DNA of 47,798 nucleotides from JBEIFW01 sp044370695 (lineage in GTDB: Bacteria > Actinomycetota > Acidimicrobiia > Acidimicrobiales > Ilumatobacteraceae), in the NCBI GenBank assembly GCA_044370695.1, contig JBILVB010000008.1, positions 1-47,798 of the forward strand. The letters are read 5' to 3'. Each line of letters starts with the position of its first letter. Position 1 is the first letter of the stretch. Shown piece after piece: positions 13,790 to 21,789 of the stretch. Made by a program: the position numbers and the translations under genes. The notes beneath the pieces are model-generated. The model did not search any database, was not told the origin of the DNA, and worked only from the letters and a program-made list of their open reading frames with translations.

Positions 13790-16297
13790 GTGACCGGCAC
13801 CCGCGGCTTCGGAGGCGGCTTCGGCGCCGTGCCGGCGGGCGTCACCGGGCTCAGTGCCGCGCAGGCCGCCCACCGGCTCGCGTCGGACGGCCCGAACCGG
13901 CTCGTGCCCGATCCGTCCACCCACGGCTGGCGTCACCGCCTCGGCCCGCTGGCCGACCCGATGGTGGCGTTGCTGGCGGTGGCCGTGCCCACCTACCTGC
14001 TGCTCGGCGAGGCCCTGGACGCCGTCGTCGCGGCCGTGGCCCTCGTCCCGGTCGCCCTCGTCGGCTGGCTGCTCGAGGGGCGGGCCGAGCGGACGTTGCG
14101 GCGCTTGCGCGAACTGGCCGCAACGACGGTGGCCGTGCTGCGCGACGGCGAGGTTCGGGTGGTGCCGGCCGAATCGGTCGTCGTGGGCGACGTCGTGTGG
14201 GTGCGCGAGGGCGACGTGGTGCCCGCAGATGCGCAGGTGATCGACGCCACCCAGGTGTCGATCGACGAAGCCGCGCTCACCGGTGAATCGCTGCCGGTCG
14301 CCAAGGGGAACGGCGAGGACCCCCACCTGTGGGCCGGTACGACCGTCGTCGCGGGTCGCGCCCTCGCGTTGGTGACGGCCACCGGCACGGCCACCCGGTA
14401 CGGGCAGCTCGGCGCGCTCGTCGCCCGGGCGTCACGGCCGCCGACCCCGCTGCAACGGGCGCTGCGCCGTGTGGTCGGCGTGCTGGGGGTGGTCGCCGCC
14501 GTGTGCTGCGCGCTGGCGATGGCGGCCGAGTTGGCCCACGGCGACGGCTGGGGCGAGGCGGTGATCGCCGGGGTGAGCCTGGCCATCGCCGCCATCCCGG
14601 AGGAGTTCCCGATCGTCTACACGCTGTACCTCGCGCTCGGCGCCTGGGGGCTGGCCCGACGGAACGCGTTGGTGCGCAACCTTCCCGGTATCGAGACGCT
14701 CGGGTCGACGACGGTGATCTGCACGGACAAGACCGGGACGCTGACCGAGGGCCGCCTCGAGCTCGCCGCCGTGGTCGCGGCGAGCGGTGAGGGCGGCGAC
14801 ACCACCTCCGACGCAGTGCTGGCCGACGCGGTGCTGGCCAGCGAACCCGACCCGTTCGACCCGTTGGAACGGGCGCTGGTGGAACGGGCCCGGGCCCGCG
14901 GGGTCGACGTCGACGGTCTCCACGCCGCCGCCCTGGCCGCCGACTGGCCCTTCGATCCCGCCGACCGGTACGTGACCCACGTGTGGGTCCGTCCCGACGG
15001 AACGGCACGGGTGGCGGCGAAGGGATCCTTCGAGGGCCTGGCCCGGCACGCCCGGGTGCCCACCGGGGTGGCGGCGACCCATGACCGGCTCGCCGGCACC
15101 GGGGCCCGGGTGCTGGCCGTCGCCGCCGGCCCGTGCACCGGCCCGTCGGGCGACCGCCCCACCGACGAAGCCGAGCTGGCGATCGTCGGGTTGGTGGCGT
15201 TCCACGATCCGGTCCGTGACGGGGTGGCCGAGGCGCTGGCCGCCTGCCGGGGGGCCGGGATCCGGGTGATCATGCTCACGGGCGATCATCCGGCCACCGC
15301 CCATGCCGTCGCCGAGGGGCTCGGGTTGCCCCACGGGGACGGCGCCGGTACCGACGTGATCGCCACCGGGGCCGACCTCGACGACGCCGCCGCATCCGGG
15401 GACACCGGCGCGCTCGACGCACTCGTGGCGCGCGCCAACGTGTTCGCCCGCGTCCGGCCCGAGCACAAGCACCTGCTGGTCGATGCCCTGCAACGGCGCG
15501 GTGAGGTGGTGGCCATGACCGGTGACGGGATCAACGACGCGCCGGCACTGCGGCAGGCCGACATCGGCGTGGCCATGGGGCGCCGGGGAACGGCGGTGGC
15601 CCGCGAGGCGGCCACGGTCGTGCTGCTCGACGACGAGTTCACCACCATCGTCGAGGCAACCCGCAACGGCCGGCGGATCTACGACAACCTGATGCGGGCC
15701 TTCGCCTACCTGGTCGCGTTCCACCCACCGCTGCTGGTCGCCGCGCTCGTCGTGCCGGTGGTCGGGGAGGACCTGTTGCTGCTGCCGGTACACCTGGTGA
15801 TCCTCGAGGTGCTGTTGCACCCCATCGTGTCGCTCGTGTTCCAGGCCGACCGTGCCGATGCGGACCTCATGGCCCGCCCGCCGCGGCCGGCGTCGTCGGG
15901 ATTGACGGCCCGGGTGTTGCGCGCCCCCCTCGCGGCGGGGCTCACGCTGGCCGGCGGGGTCGTCGGCACCTACCTCGGGGCGCGCGCCGCCGGGTGGCCC
16001 GTCGAGCAGGCCCGCGGGTTCGGGTTCGTCACGATGCTCGTCGCGCAACCGTTCCTGGTGCTCGGTGCCCGCCGTCCCGGCACGGCGTGGTGGCGGGCTC
16101 CGCTGGCCGCCACGGGTGCGCTCACCGGCGCCGTCGCCGCCCTGGGGGTCACGGCGGTGGCGGTGGTGTACGTGGGGCCGCTGGCGACGCTGGCCCGGCT
16201 GGAGCCGTTCCCGTGGTGGGGCTGGGCAGTGGCGTTCGCCGTCGCCGTCGTGAGCGCGTCGTGGGTCGAGCCGTTGAAGCGCCGCTGGACGGCGTAG
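13790..16297 (+). CDS. Cation-translocating P-type ATPase
   Basis: An 835-residue P-type ATPase. Order of parts: an N-terminal cation-ATPase segment (GLSAAQAAHRLASDGPNRL), two membrane helices, an actuator domain with T164-G-E-S167, helix M4 with A-I-P270-E-E-F-P274, the phosphorylation motif D313-KTGTLTEG, a nucleotide-binding domain, the hinge TGDGINDAP at 577-585 and C-terminal helices. General size and motifs fit the type II/III (Ca2+ or H+ like) group, but the M4 motif PEEFP differs from the calcium-pump PEGLP and lacks the CPC of heavy-metal pumps, so the ion is uncertain. The frame is open further upstream, but that part is antisense to the ABC permease. It converges with the carboxylase gene, 18 bp away. 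Confidence 0.88.
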   Translation: MTGTRGFGGGFGAVPAGVTGLSAAQAAHRLASDGPNRLVPDPSTHGWRHRLGPLADPMVALLAVAVPTYLLLGEALDAVVAAVALVPVALVGWLLEGRAERTLRRLRELAATTVAVLRDGEVRVVPAESVVVGDVVWVREGDVVPADAQVIDATQVSIDEAALTGESLPVAKGNGEDPHLWAGTTVVAGRALALVTATGTATRYGQLGALVARASRPPTPLQRALRRVVGVLGVVAAVCCALAMAAELAHGDGWGEAVIAGVSLAIAAIPEEFPIVYTLYLALGAWGLARRNALVRNLPGIETLGSTTVICTDKTGTLTEGRLELAAVVAASGEGGDTTSDAVLADAVLASEPDPFDPLERALVERARARGVDVDGLHAAALAADWPFDPADRYVTHVWVRPDGTARVAAKGSFEGLARHARVPTGVAATHDRLAGTGARVLAVAAGPCTGPSGDRPTDEAELAIVGLVAFHDPVRDGVAEALAACRGAGIRVIMLTGDHPATAHAVAEGLGLPHGDGAGTDVIATGADLDDAAASGDTGALDALVARANVFARVRPEHKHLLVDALQRRGEVVAMTGDGINDAPALRQADIGVAMGRRGTAVAREAATVVLLDDEFTTIVEATRNGRRIYDNLMRAFAYLVAFHPPLLVAALVVPVVGEDLLLLPVHLVILEVLLHPIVSLVFQADRADADLMARPPRPASSGLTARVLRAPLAAGLTLAGGVVGTYLGARAAGWPVEQARGFGFVTMLVAQPFLVLGARRPGTAWWRAPLAATGALTGAVAALGVTAVAVVYVGPLATLARLEPFPWWGWAVAFAVAVVSASWVEPLKRRWTA

Positions 16298-16315
16298 CAG
16301 TCCCTACCGGAGCCC

Positions 16316-19300
16316 CTACGGCCGGAACCCGATCGGGCGGGCGCCGCTCGCGGCCAGGTGGCCGACGATCCGGTACGCGCCCGGCACCCAGTCGCACACC
16401 AGGGCCCGGGTGTCGCGGGGGTCGATCATCTCCTCCACCTGGAACTTCGACAGCGGCCCCAGCGGACCCCGGGCGCTCTCGATGCGGGCCTCGATCTCGG
16501 CCCGCAGCGCAGCAGGGTCGGCCGCCTCGGCCAGCTGCCGCTTGTAGGCCGCCTCGATCCCGCCCTCGGGCGGGATGCCGCCGAGATCGGCCGCCGGCCA
16601 CACGACGCGCATCGACGGCTCCATGCGGGGCGTGGCCCAGTTGTTGCCGGCCACCCCGAAGCTACGCCGCAGGATCACGGTGAACATCGGCACCCGCAGC
16701 TGCGCGAAGGCCACCATCCACTCGCCGCCCTTGCGGATCGTGCCGGCCATCTCGTGTTCGATCCCGACGGCGAAGCCCGGGTTGTCGCACAGGTTCAGCA
16801 CCGGGAGGTGGAACAGGTCGCACAGGTCGAGGTGGCGGCGGACCTTGTCGCAGCCGTCCGCGGTGAGTGCCCCGCCGTTGACGTGGCGGCTGTCGGAGGC
16901 GATCACCCCCATCGGGTGGCCGTTCATGCGGACGAACCCGACCACCTGGTCGGTGCCCCAGTACCGGCCGATCTCGAAGAATGACCCGACGTCGGCGATG
17001 AGCTCGATGGCTCGGCGCACGTCGAAGGTGGTCGTGCGTTTGCGGGGCACGAGCGTGAACAGCTCCTCCTCGGCCCGGTCGACGGGATCGTTCGGGTCGC
17101 ACGCTGCGACCGGTGGGGCGTCGTGGACGCTGGCGGGCAGGTACGACAGGAACCGGCGGGCCTGCTCGAACGCGTCCTGCTCGGATTCGGCCAGGTTGTC
17201 GACCGAACCGTTGCGGCAGTGGATGTGCCAGCCGCCGAGGTCCTCCTTGGTGACGTCGTAGCCCATGGCGTGGCTCACCACCGGCGGCCCGGCCACGAAC
17301 AGCTGGGCGATGTCACGCACCATCACCGAGAAGTGGCCGAGCACCGCCTTGGCCGCCCCGAGCCCGACGACCGAGCCGAGCAGCACGTTGACGACCGGCA
17401 CCGTCACGAGTTGTTGCGCGTACATCGTCGAGCCGAGATGGCCGGGCAGGAACGAGCCGCCCCCGCCGCTCACCCGGGGCCGGCCGGCCGTGATGGCGCC
17501 CGAGGACTCCTTGGCGGTGCTCTCGCCGGACTTGCGTTGTTCGGGCACCATCGAGGCCACGCTGCCGCCTCCGGAGGAGCCGTCGAGCAGGCGCAGCGAG
17601 GGGACCCGCAGCTCGATCGAGAGCCGGTCGAGATGGGCGCTCTTGGCACCGATGGCACCGTCGGAGTGCCCGCCGCGGGAGGTGAAGTCGTCGGCGCAGA
17701 CGATCACCGGGCGGCCCTCGATACGGCCGTGCCCGCCGACGTGGTTGGCCGGGGTGAACGCGGCGATCCGGCCGTCGTCGTCGTAGGACGCGAACCCGGC
17801 GACGCTGCCGACCTCGCGGAACGTGCCCGGATCGAGCAGGGCGTCGATGCGCTCGCGGCAGGTGAGCTTGCCCCGGTCCCGTTGGCGGACCACGCCGGGG
17901 TCGGTCGAGCCCGGCGCCATGCGGGCCGCGGCGAGGCCCTGCAGGGTGCGGATGTCGTCGAGCACCGGGGCCCAGGTCTGCTCGGGGGGCAGGGCGGTCG
18001 GGGTGACCCCGTCGTCGGGGGCGACCACGGCCACGACCTGACCGGCGGTCACCGTCTCGCCGGCGGCGGCGGGGCCGACCGCGGTGACGATCCCGGCCAC
18101 CGGGGCGGTGAGGACCGTCTCCATCTTCATCGCGCTGAGCACCACGATCGCCGAGCCGGCCGCCACCGCAGCGCCGGGCGCGACCTTCCACTCGACCACG
18201 GTGGCGCCCACGGGGCTGGTGACGCCCTGGTGGCCCTCGGGGACGGGGAGCGAATCCGCGGACGGCCCGGCGGCGGCCGCCGCAGCACGGTCGGCGTCGT
18301 CGTCGGCGGCGAGCAGCTCGGGGGCCTCGCCCAGCAGCGTCGTGCGAGCGTCACCGGCCCCGACGGCGGGGTGGGCGAGGATCGCACGGAGCGAGGCCAG
18401 GTTGGCGGGTACGCCGGCGAGGTCGAACTCGCCGAGCGCGCGCCGCGTGCGGTCGAGCGCGGCGGCCAGCGTGCCGGCCGAGGAACCGATCACCTTGGCC
18501 AGCAACGGGTCGAACTGCGGCGGGGGTGCGTAGCCGGGGTAACCGCACGCGTCGACACGCACGCCGGGCCCGGACGGCTCGTGGTAGTGCGACAGCACGC
18601 CGGCGCCGCGGGCCACCACGCGGGCCTGCACGCTGAAGCCCCGGGGCGCGCCCACCGAGGCCTGGTCGGCCAGGCCGAGCGAGGCGAGGGTGGCACCGCC
18701 GGCGAGGTGGAACTGCGCCTCGACCAGATCGATGCCGGTGACCTGCTCGGTGACGGTGTGCTCGACTTGGATGCGGGGGTTGCACTCGATGAAGAAGTGG
18801 GCGCCGCTGGCCGGGTCGACGAGGAACTCGACGGTTCCGGCGTTCACGTAGCCGGCCGCGGCGACCAGGCGCACGGCGTCGGCGCAGAGCCGCTCGCGCA
18901 CCGCCGGGTCGAGGTTGGGGGCGGGGGCGATCTCGACCACTTTCTGGTGGCGCAGCTGCACCGAGCAGTCACGCTCGTGGAGGTGCACGACGGTGCCGTG
19001 GGCGTCGGCGAGCACCTGTACCTCGAGGTGCCGGGGCCGGGCGACGAGGCGTTCCACGAACACCGAGCCGTCGCCGAAGGCGGCCTCGGCCTCGCTGCGG
19101 CACCGGTCGAAGGCGTCGGCGAGGTCCTCGGGCCGGTGCACCTCGCGCATCCCGCGGCCACCGCCGCCGGCTGCGGCCTTGAGCATCACCGGGTAGCCGA
19201 GCCGGTCGGCGACGTCGGCGGCTTCGGCGGCGGACAGCAACGGTTCGGTGCTCCCGGCCACCACCGGGATGCCGAGCGAGGCGGCCAGGGCCCGGGCTCG

Positions 19301-19654
19301 GACCTTGTCGCCGAACAGCGCCAACGCGTTCGGGGGCGGGCCGACGAAGGTGATGCCGTCGGTGGCGCACCACTCGGCGAACGACGCGTTCTCGGCCAGG
19401 AAGCCGTAGCCGGGGTGGACGCAGTCGCAGCCGGTGTCGCGGGCGATGCGCAGCAGCGCACCGGCGTCCAGATACGCGGCCACGCCGTCGCCGGGCAGGA
19501 CCCGGGCCGTGGTGGCGACCCGGACGTGGCGGCCGTGGGCGTCGACGGGGGCATGGACCGCCACCGACTCGATGCCGAGCGACGCCGCGGCGCGGGCGAT
19601 GCGGATCGCGATCTCGCCCCGGTTGGCGATCAGTACGCGCTGGTGCAGTGCCAT
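16316..19654 (-). CDS. Single-chain biotin-dependent acyl-CoA carboxylase (BC-BCCP-CT fusion)
   Basis: A 1112-residue fusion. Biotin carboxylase occupies about 1-450: VLIANRGEIAIRI at 8-20, the Gly-rich ATP loop 162-168, HERDCSVQLRHQK at 226-238, and E290-x-N292-x-R294 with E298. The biotin carrier domain is about 490-565, with biotinyl Lys K510 in SAMKMET. The carboxyltransferase is about 585-1100 (RERIDALLDPGTFREVGS, LDGSSGGGSV, AKEDLGGWHIH, RRSFGVAGNNWATPR). This order is that of the single-chain long-chain acyl-CoA carboxylases known from mycobacteria, which carboxylate acyl-CoAs of various lengths. It would make a malonyl- or methylmalonyl-type product. A GGAGGGGG ribosome site lies 5 nt before the ATG. 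It is last in a leftward operon and is preceded by a large hairpin. Confidence 0.92.
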   Translation of the reverse strand: MALHQRVLIANRGEIAIRIARAAASLGIESVAVHAPVDAHGRHVRVATTARVLPGDGVAAYLDAGALLRIARDTGCDCVHPGYGFLAENASFAEWCATDGITFVGPPPNALALFGDKVRARALAASLGIPVVAGSTEPLLSAAEAADVADRLGYPVMLKAAAGGGGRGMREVHRPEDLADAFDRCRSEAEAAFGDGSVFVERLVARPRHLEVQVLADAHGTVVHLHERDCSVQLRHQKVVEIAPAPNLDPAVRERLCADAVRLVAAAGYVNAGTVEFLVDPASGAHFFIECNPRIQVEHTVTEQVTGIDLVEAQFHLAGGATLASLGLADQASVGAPRGFSVQARVVARGAGVLSHYHEPSGPGVRVDACGYPGYAPPPQFDPLLAKVIGSSAGTLAAALDRTRRALGEFDLAGVPANLASLRAILAHPAVGAGDARTTLLGEAPELLAADDDADRAAAAAAGPSADSLPVPEGHQGVTSPVGATVVEWKVAPGAAVAAGSAIVVLSAMKMETVLTAPVAGIVTAVGPAAAGETVTAGQVVAVVAPDDGVTPTALPPEQTWAPVLDDIRTLQGLAAARMAPGSTDPGVVRQRDRGKLTCRERIDALLDPGTFREVGSVAGFASYDDDGRIAAFTPANHVGGHGRIEGRPVIVCADDFTSRGGHSDGAIGAKSAHLDRLSIELRVPSLRLLDGSSGGGSVASMVPEQRKSGESTAKESSGAITAGRPRVSGGGGSFLPGHLGSTMYAQQLVTVPVVNVLLGSVVGLGAAKAVLGHFSVMVRDIAQLFVAGPPVVSHAMGYDVTKEDLGGWHIHCRNGSVDNLAESEQDAFEQARRFLSYLPASVHDAPPVAACDPNDPVDRAEEELFTLVPRKRTTTFDVRRAIELIADVGSFFEIGRYWGTDQVVGFVRMNGHPMGVIASDSRHVNGGALTADGCDKVRRHLDLCDLFHLPVLNLCDNPGFAVGIEHEMAGTIRKGGEWMVAFAQLRVPMFTVILRRSFGVAGNNWATPRMEPSMRVVWPAADLGGIPPEGGIEAAYKRQLAEAADPAALRAEIEARIESARGPLGPLSKFQVEEMIDPRDTRALVCDWVPGAYRIVGHLAASGARPIGFRP

Positions 19655-19667
19655 GTGGTCCCCCTCC

Positions 19668-19706
19668 GGACACGGCGAGGTTGCCGGGGCGAACCTGCCC
19701 GTGTCC
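19668..19706 (-). promoter_or_regulatory. Imperfect hairpin directly upstream of the carboxylase ribosome site
   Basis: GGACACGG (19668-19675) pairs with CCGTGTCC (19699-19706). An inner stem AGGTT/AACCT (19678-19682 with 19692-19696) is separated by a 2x2 mismatch and closes a 9-nt loop. In the leftward mRNA the hairpin ends right next to the GGAGGGGG ribosome site of the carboxylase and lies after the cinA-like stop. It could attenuate read-through or control translation. There is no U-tract, so a classical intrinsic terminator is unlikely. Confidence 0.5.
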
Positions 19707-19730
19707 AGCGGCGGCGTGTGCGGGGAGCGC

Positions 19731-20237
19731 TCAGCGCTCGACGGGTGGTGCGGCCTCCAGCGTGGCGACGAGCAACTCGATCGCCTCGGCGGCGAAGGCG
19801 TGCATGTTGCGGCGCCGGTCGCCGTCGCCGGTGAGCACGTGGCGGGCTGCCTCGGCCGGGCCGGCCACGGCGACCCAGGCGTGGCCGGCGGGGTCGCCGT
19901 AGCGGTTCCCGCTCGGGCCGGTGGCCCCGCCCTCGCCGATGCCCCAGGTGGAGCCGAGGCGGGCCACGGTCGAGCGGGCGAGCCACCGGGCGAACGGCTC
20001 GGACGCGCCCCGCATCCCGGCCGGGATCTCGACCGCCCCGGCGAGCAGCGCCCGGCTGGCGGCCAGCGTGTAGATCACCGTGCCGCCCAGGTAGTACGCC
20101 GACGCGCCCGGGACCGACAGCAGCGCGGCGGACACGAGCCCGCCGCAGGAGCCCTCGGCCACCGAGACGGTCTCGCCGCGGGCGACGAGCAACTCGCCGG
20201 CGCGCCCGGCCCGGTCGAACAACGTGTCGAGATCCAT
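19731..20237 (-). CDS. CinA C-terminal domain protein (nicotinamide-nucleotide amidase-like)
   Basis: A 168-residue stand-alone CinA C-terminal domain, close to the usual 160. Signatures are VSVAEGSCGGLVSAALLSVPGASAYYLGGTVIYT near residue 25, the middle GIGEGGATGPSGNRYGDPAGHAWVAV, and a terminal helical segment RNMHAFAAEAIELLVATLE. Members such as PncC deamidate NMN to NaMN in pyridine-nucleotide recycling. The family motif is usually AESCTGG; here AEGSCGG shifts the Ser/Cys order, so activity may differ. A GGAG ribosome site precedes the ATG. It lies between the SnoaL-like gene (20 bp) and the carboxylase gene (76 bp) on the same strand. Confidence 0.82.
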   Translation of the reverse strand: MDLDTLFDRAGRAGELLVARGETVSVAEGSCGGLVSAALLSVPGASAYYLGGTVIYTLAASRALLAGAVEIPAGMRGASEPFARWLARSTVARLGSTWGIGEGGATGPSGNRYGDPAGHAWVAVAGPAEAARHVLTGDGDRRRNMHAFAAEAIELLVATLEAAPPVER

Positions 20238-20257
20238 GGTCGCTCCGTGATCGGGGC

Positions 20258-20716
20258 TCAGGCGGGCCTGGTGCCGGCGCGGGCGATGGCGGTGGCGTCG
20301 GCGACGGCCTTGTACTCGACGAGCATGCCGTCGCGCAGCCAGAACCAGCTCGTCGCCACCGATGTGGCCGGCTGGCCGTCGGCCTCGCGGCCGAAGAACG
20401 GTCCGGTCAGGATCCCGGTGGCGCTCCAGTACGCGACGGCGGCGTCGCGGCCGTCGGACTCGCGCCCGGCCACGAGGTGATGGATCGTCACCTTCGGGTC
20501 CTTGATCGTGGCCCGGAACCAGTTCACGTGCCCCAGCAAGCCGGCGCGCCCGGCCCCCCAACCGGCCATGCGGGCCGAGTGGTCCACCATGTCCTCGGCC
20601 GCGATCTCGGGGAGGAGGTCGATCTCGCCGTGCTGCACCACCCGCTCCAGGTAGGTGCGCATCACGTACGCGCAGCGGTCGATGTCGCTGCCGGTCATGT
20701 CCACGGGTTCGCTCAT
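20258..20716 (-). CDS. SnoaL/NTF2-like protein
   Basis: A 152-residue protein with the NTF2/SnoaL cone pattern: an N-terminal helix (DIDRCAYVMRTYLERVVQHGEIDLLPEI), DMVDHSARMAGWGAGRAGLLGHVNWFRATIKDPKVTIHHLVAGRESDGRDAAVAYWSATG and WFWLRDGMLVEYKAVADATAIAR. Such proteins are polyketide-cyclase- or isomerase-like enzymes, or binding domains for small hydrophobic ligands. The ATG overlaps the TGA of the MDR reductase gene (ATGA at 20716-20713), so the pair is co-translated. The likely role is in the same pathway as the reductase; the substrate is unknown. Confidence 0.8.
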   Translation of the reverse strand: MSEPVDMTGSDIDRCAYVMRTYLERVVQHGEIDLLPEIAAEDMVDHSARMAGWGAGRAGLLGHVNWFRATIKDPKVTIHHLVAGRESDGRDAAVAYWSATGILTGPFFGREADGQPATSVATSWFWLRDGMLVEYKAVADATAIARAGTRPA

Positions 20717-21723
20717 GCCGACACTCGTACCATGCGCTTGCCGACGTTCTCGCCGGCCAGGAGACCGACGAGGGCCTGAGGGGCGTGTTCGAGGCCGTCG
20801 ATGACGTCCTCGACGACCTTGAGCGAGCCGTCGGCCACGGCGGCGGCGAGGTCGTCGGTGGCGGCGGCACGCTCGGCGTAGAAGTCCATGACGATGAACC
20901 CCTCCATGCGCAGCCGCTTGGTGACCAGCAGGCCGGGCACGCCACGGGGGCCGGCGGTGGGGGCGTCGCCGTCGTAGTTCGACACGGCGCCGCAGCACAC
21001 GATGCGGCCGTGCATGTTCATGCGGGACAGCGCCAGGTCGAGCAGCGGGCCGGCGGTGTTGTCGAAGTACACGTCGACGCCCTCCGGGCAGGCGTCCTTG
21101 AGCGCCCGGCGCAACTCGGGATCACGGTGGGACACGGTGGCGTCGACGCCGAGCTCGGTCTCGAGATAGCGACGCTTGTCGTCGCTCCCGGCGATGCCGA
21201 CCACCCGGCAGCCGGCCCGCTTGGCCAACTGGCACACCACGTTGCCGGTGGCGCCCGCTGCGGCGGAGACCAGCACGGTCTCGCCGGCCGCGGGCCGCCC
21301 GACGCGCAGCAGGCCGAACCAGGCGGTGAGCCCGGTGACGCCGAGCACCGAGAGATGGTTCGACAGCGCCAGGCGGGGCTGCACGACCGACAGCCGGCGG
21401 GCCGGATGGACGGCGTAGTCCTGCCAGCCCTGGTCGGCTTCGACGACGGCGCCGACGGGCAGCGACGGATCGTTGGAGGCGACAACCTCGGCCAGCGCGA
21501 ACCCGGCCATCACGTCGCCGCCCTCGATGGCGGAGCGATAGGTGGCTCCTTGCATCCAGGCCCGGTTGGCGGCGTCGATCGACAGCAGGCGGGTGCGGCA
21601 CAACGCCTCGCCCGGCCCGGGCACCGGCACCGGGGCCTCGCGCAGCTCGAACAGGTCGGCCGTCAGGTGGCCCTTGGGCAGCCGGGTCAGCAGGACCTGG
21701 CGGTTCACATCGGTCGCGGACAT
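20713..21723 (-). CDS. NADP-dependent oxidoreductase, MDR superfamily (CurA/PTGR-like)
   Basis: A 336-residue zinc-independent medium-chain reductase. It has an N-terminal GroES-like part (RQVLLTRLPKGHLTADLFELREAPVPVPGPGEALCRT), NAD(P) loop VSAAAGATGNVVCQLAKRAGCRVVGIAGS, FDNTAGPLLDLALSRMN and a terminal NVGKRMVRV. It resembles NADPH-dependent curcumin/alkenal double-bond reductases, which saturate alpha,beta-unsaturated carbonyls. ATG at 21723 has TACGGT 6 nt upstream. It is the first gene of a leftward operon of four (reductase, SnoaL-like, CinA-like, carboxylase) and is divergent from the carboxyltransferase gene. Confidence 0.88.
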   Translation of the reverse strand: MSATDVNRQVLLTRLPKGHLTADLFELREAPVPVPGPGEALCRTRLLSIDAANRAWMQGATYRSAIEGGDVMAGFALAEVVASNDPSLPVGAVVEADQGWQDYAVHPARRLSVVQPRLALSNHLSVLGVTGLTAWFGLLRVGRPAAGETVLVSAAAGATGNVVCQLAKRAGCRVVGIAGSDDKRRYLETELGVDATVSHRDPELRRALKDACPEGVDVYFDNTAGPLLDLALSRMNMHGRIVCCGAVSNYDGDAPTAGPRGVPGLLVTKRLRMEGFIVMDFYAERAAATDDLAAAVADGSLKVVEDVIDGLEHAPQALVGLLAGENVGKRMVRVSA

Positions 21724-21729
21724 GGTCGG

Positions 21730-21735
21730 ACCGTA
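21730..21735 (-). promoter_or_regulatory. Candidate -10 box of the reductase-carboxylase operon
   Basis: TACGGT on the minus strand, 6 nt upstream of the ATG at 21723. Confidence 0.45.
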
Positions 21736-21789
21736 GCCAGCCCGCCGGATCCGCCGGGACGGGCGCCGCCGCCGTGCCAGCATCCGGGC

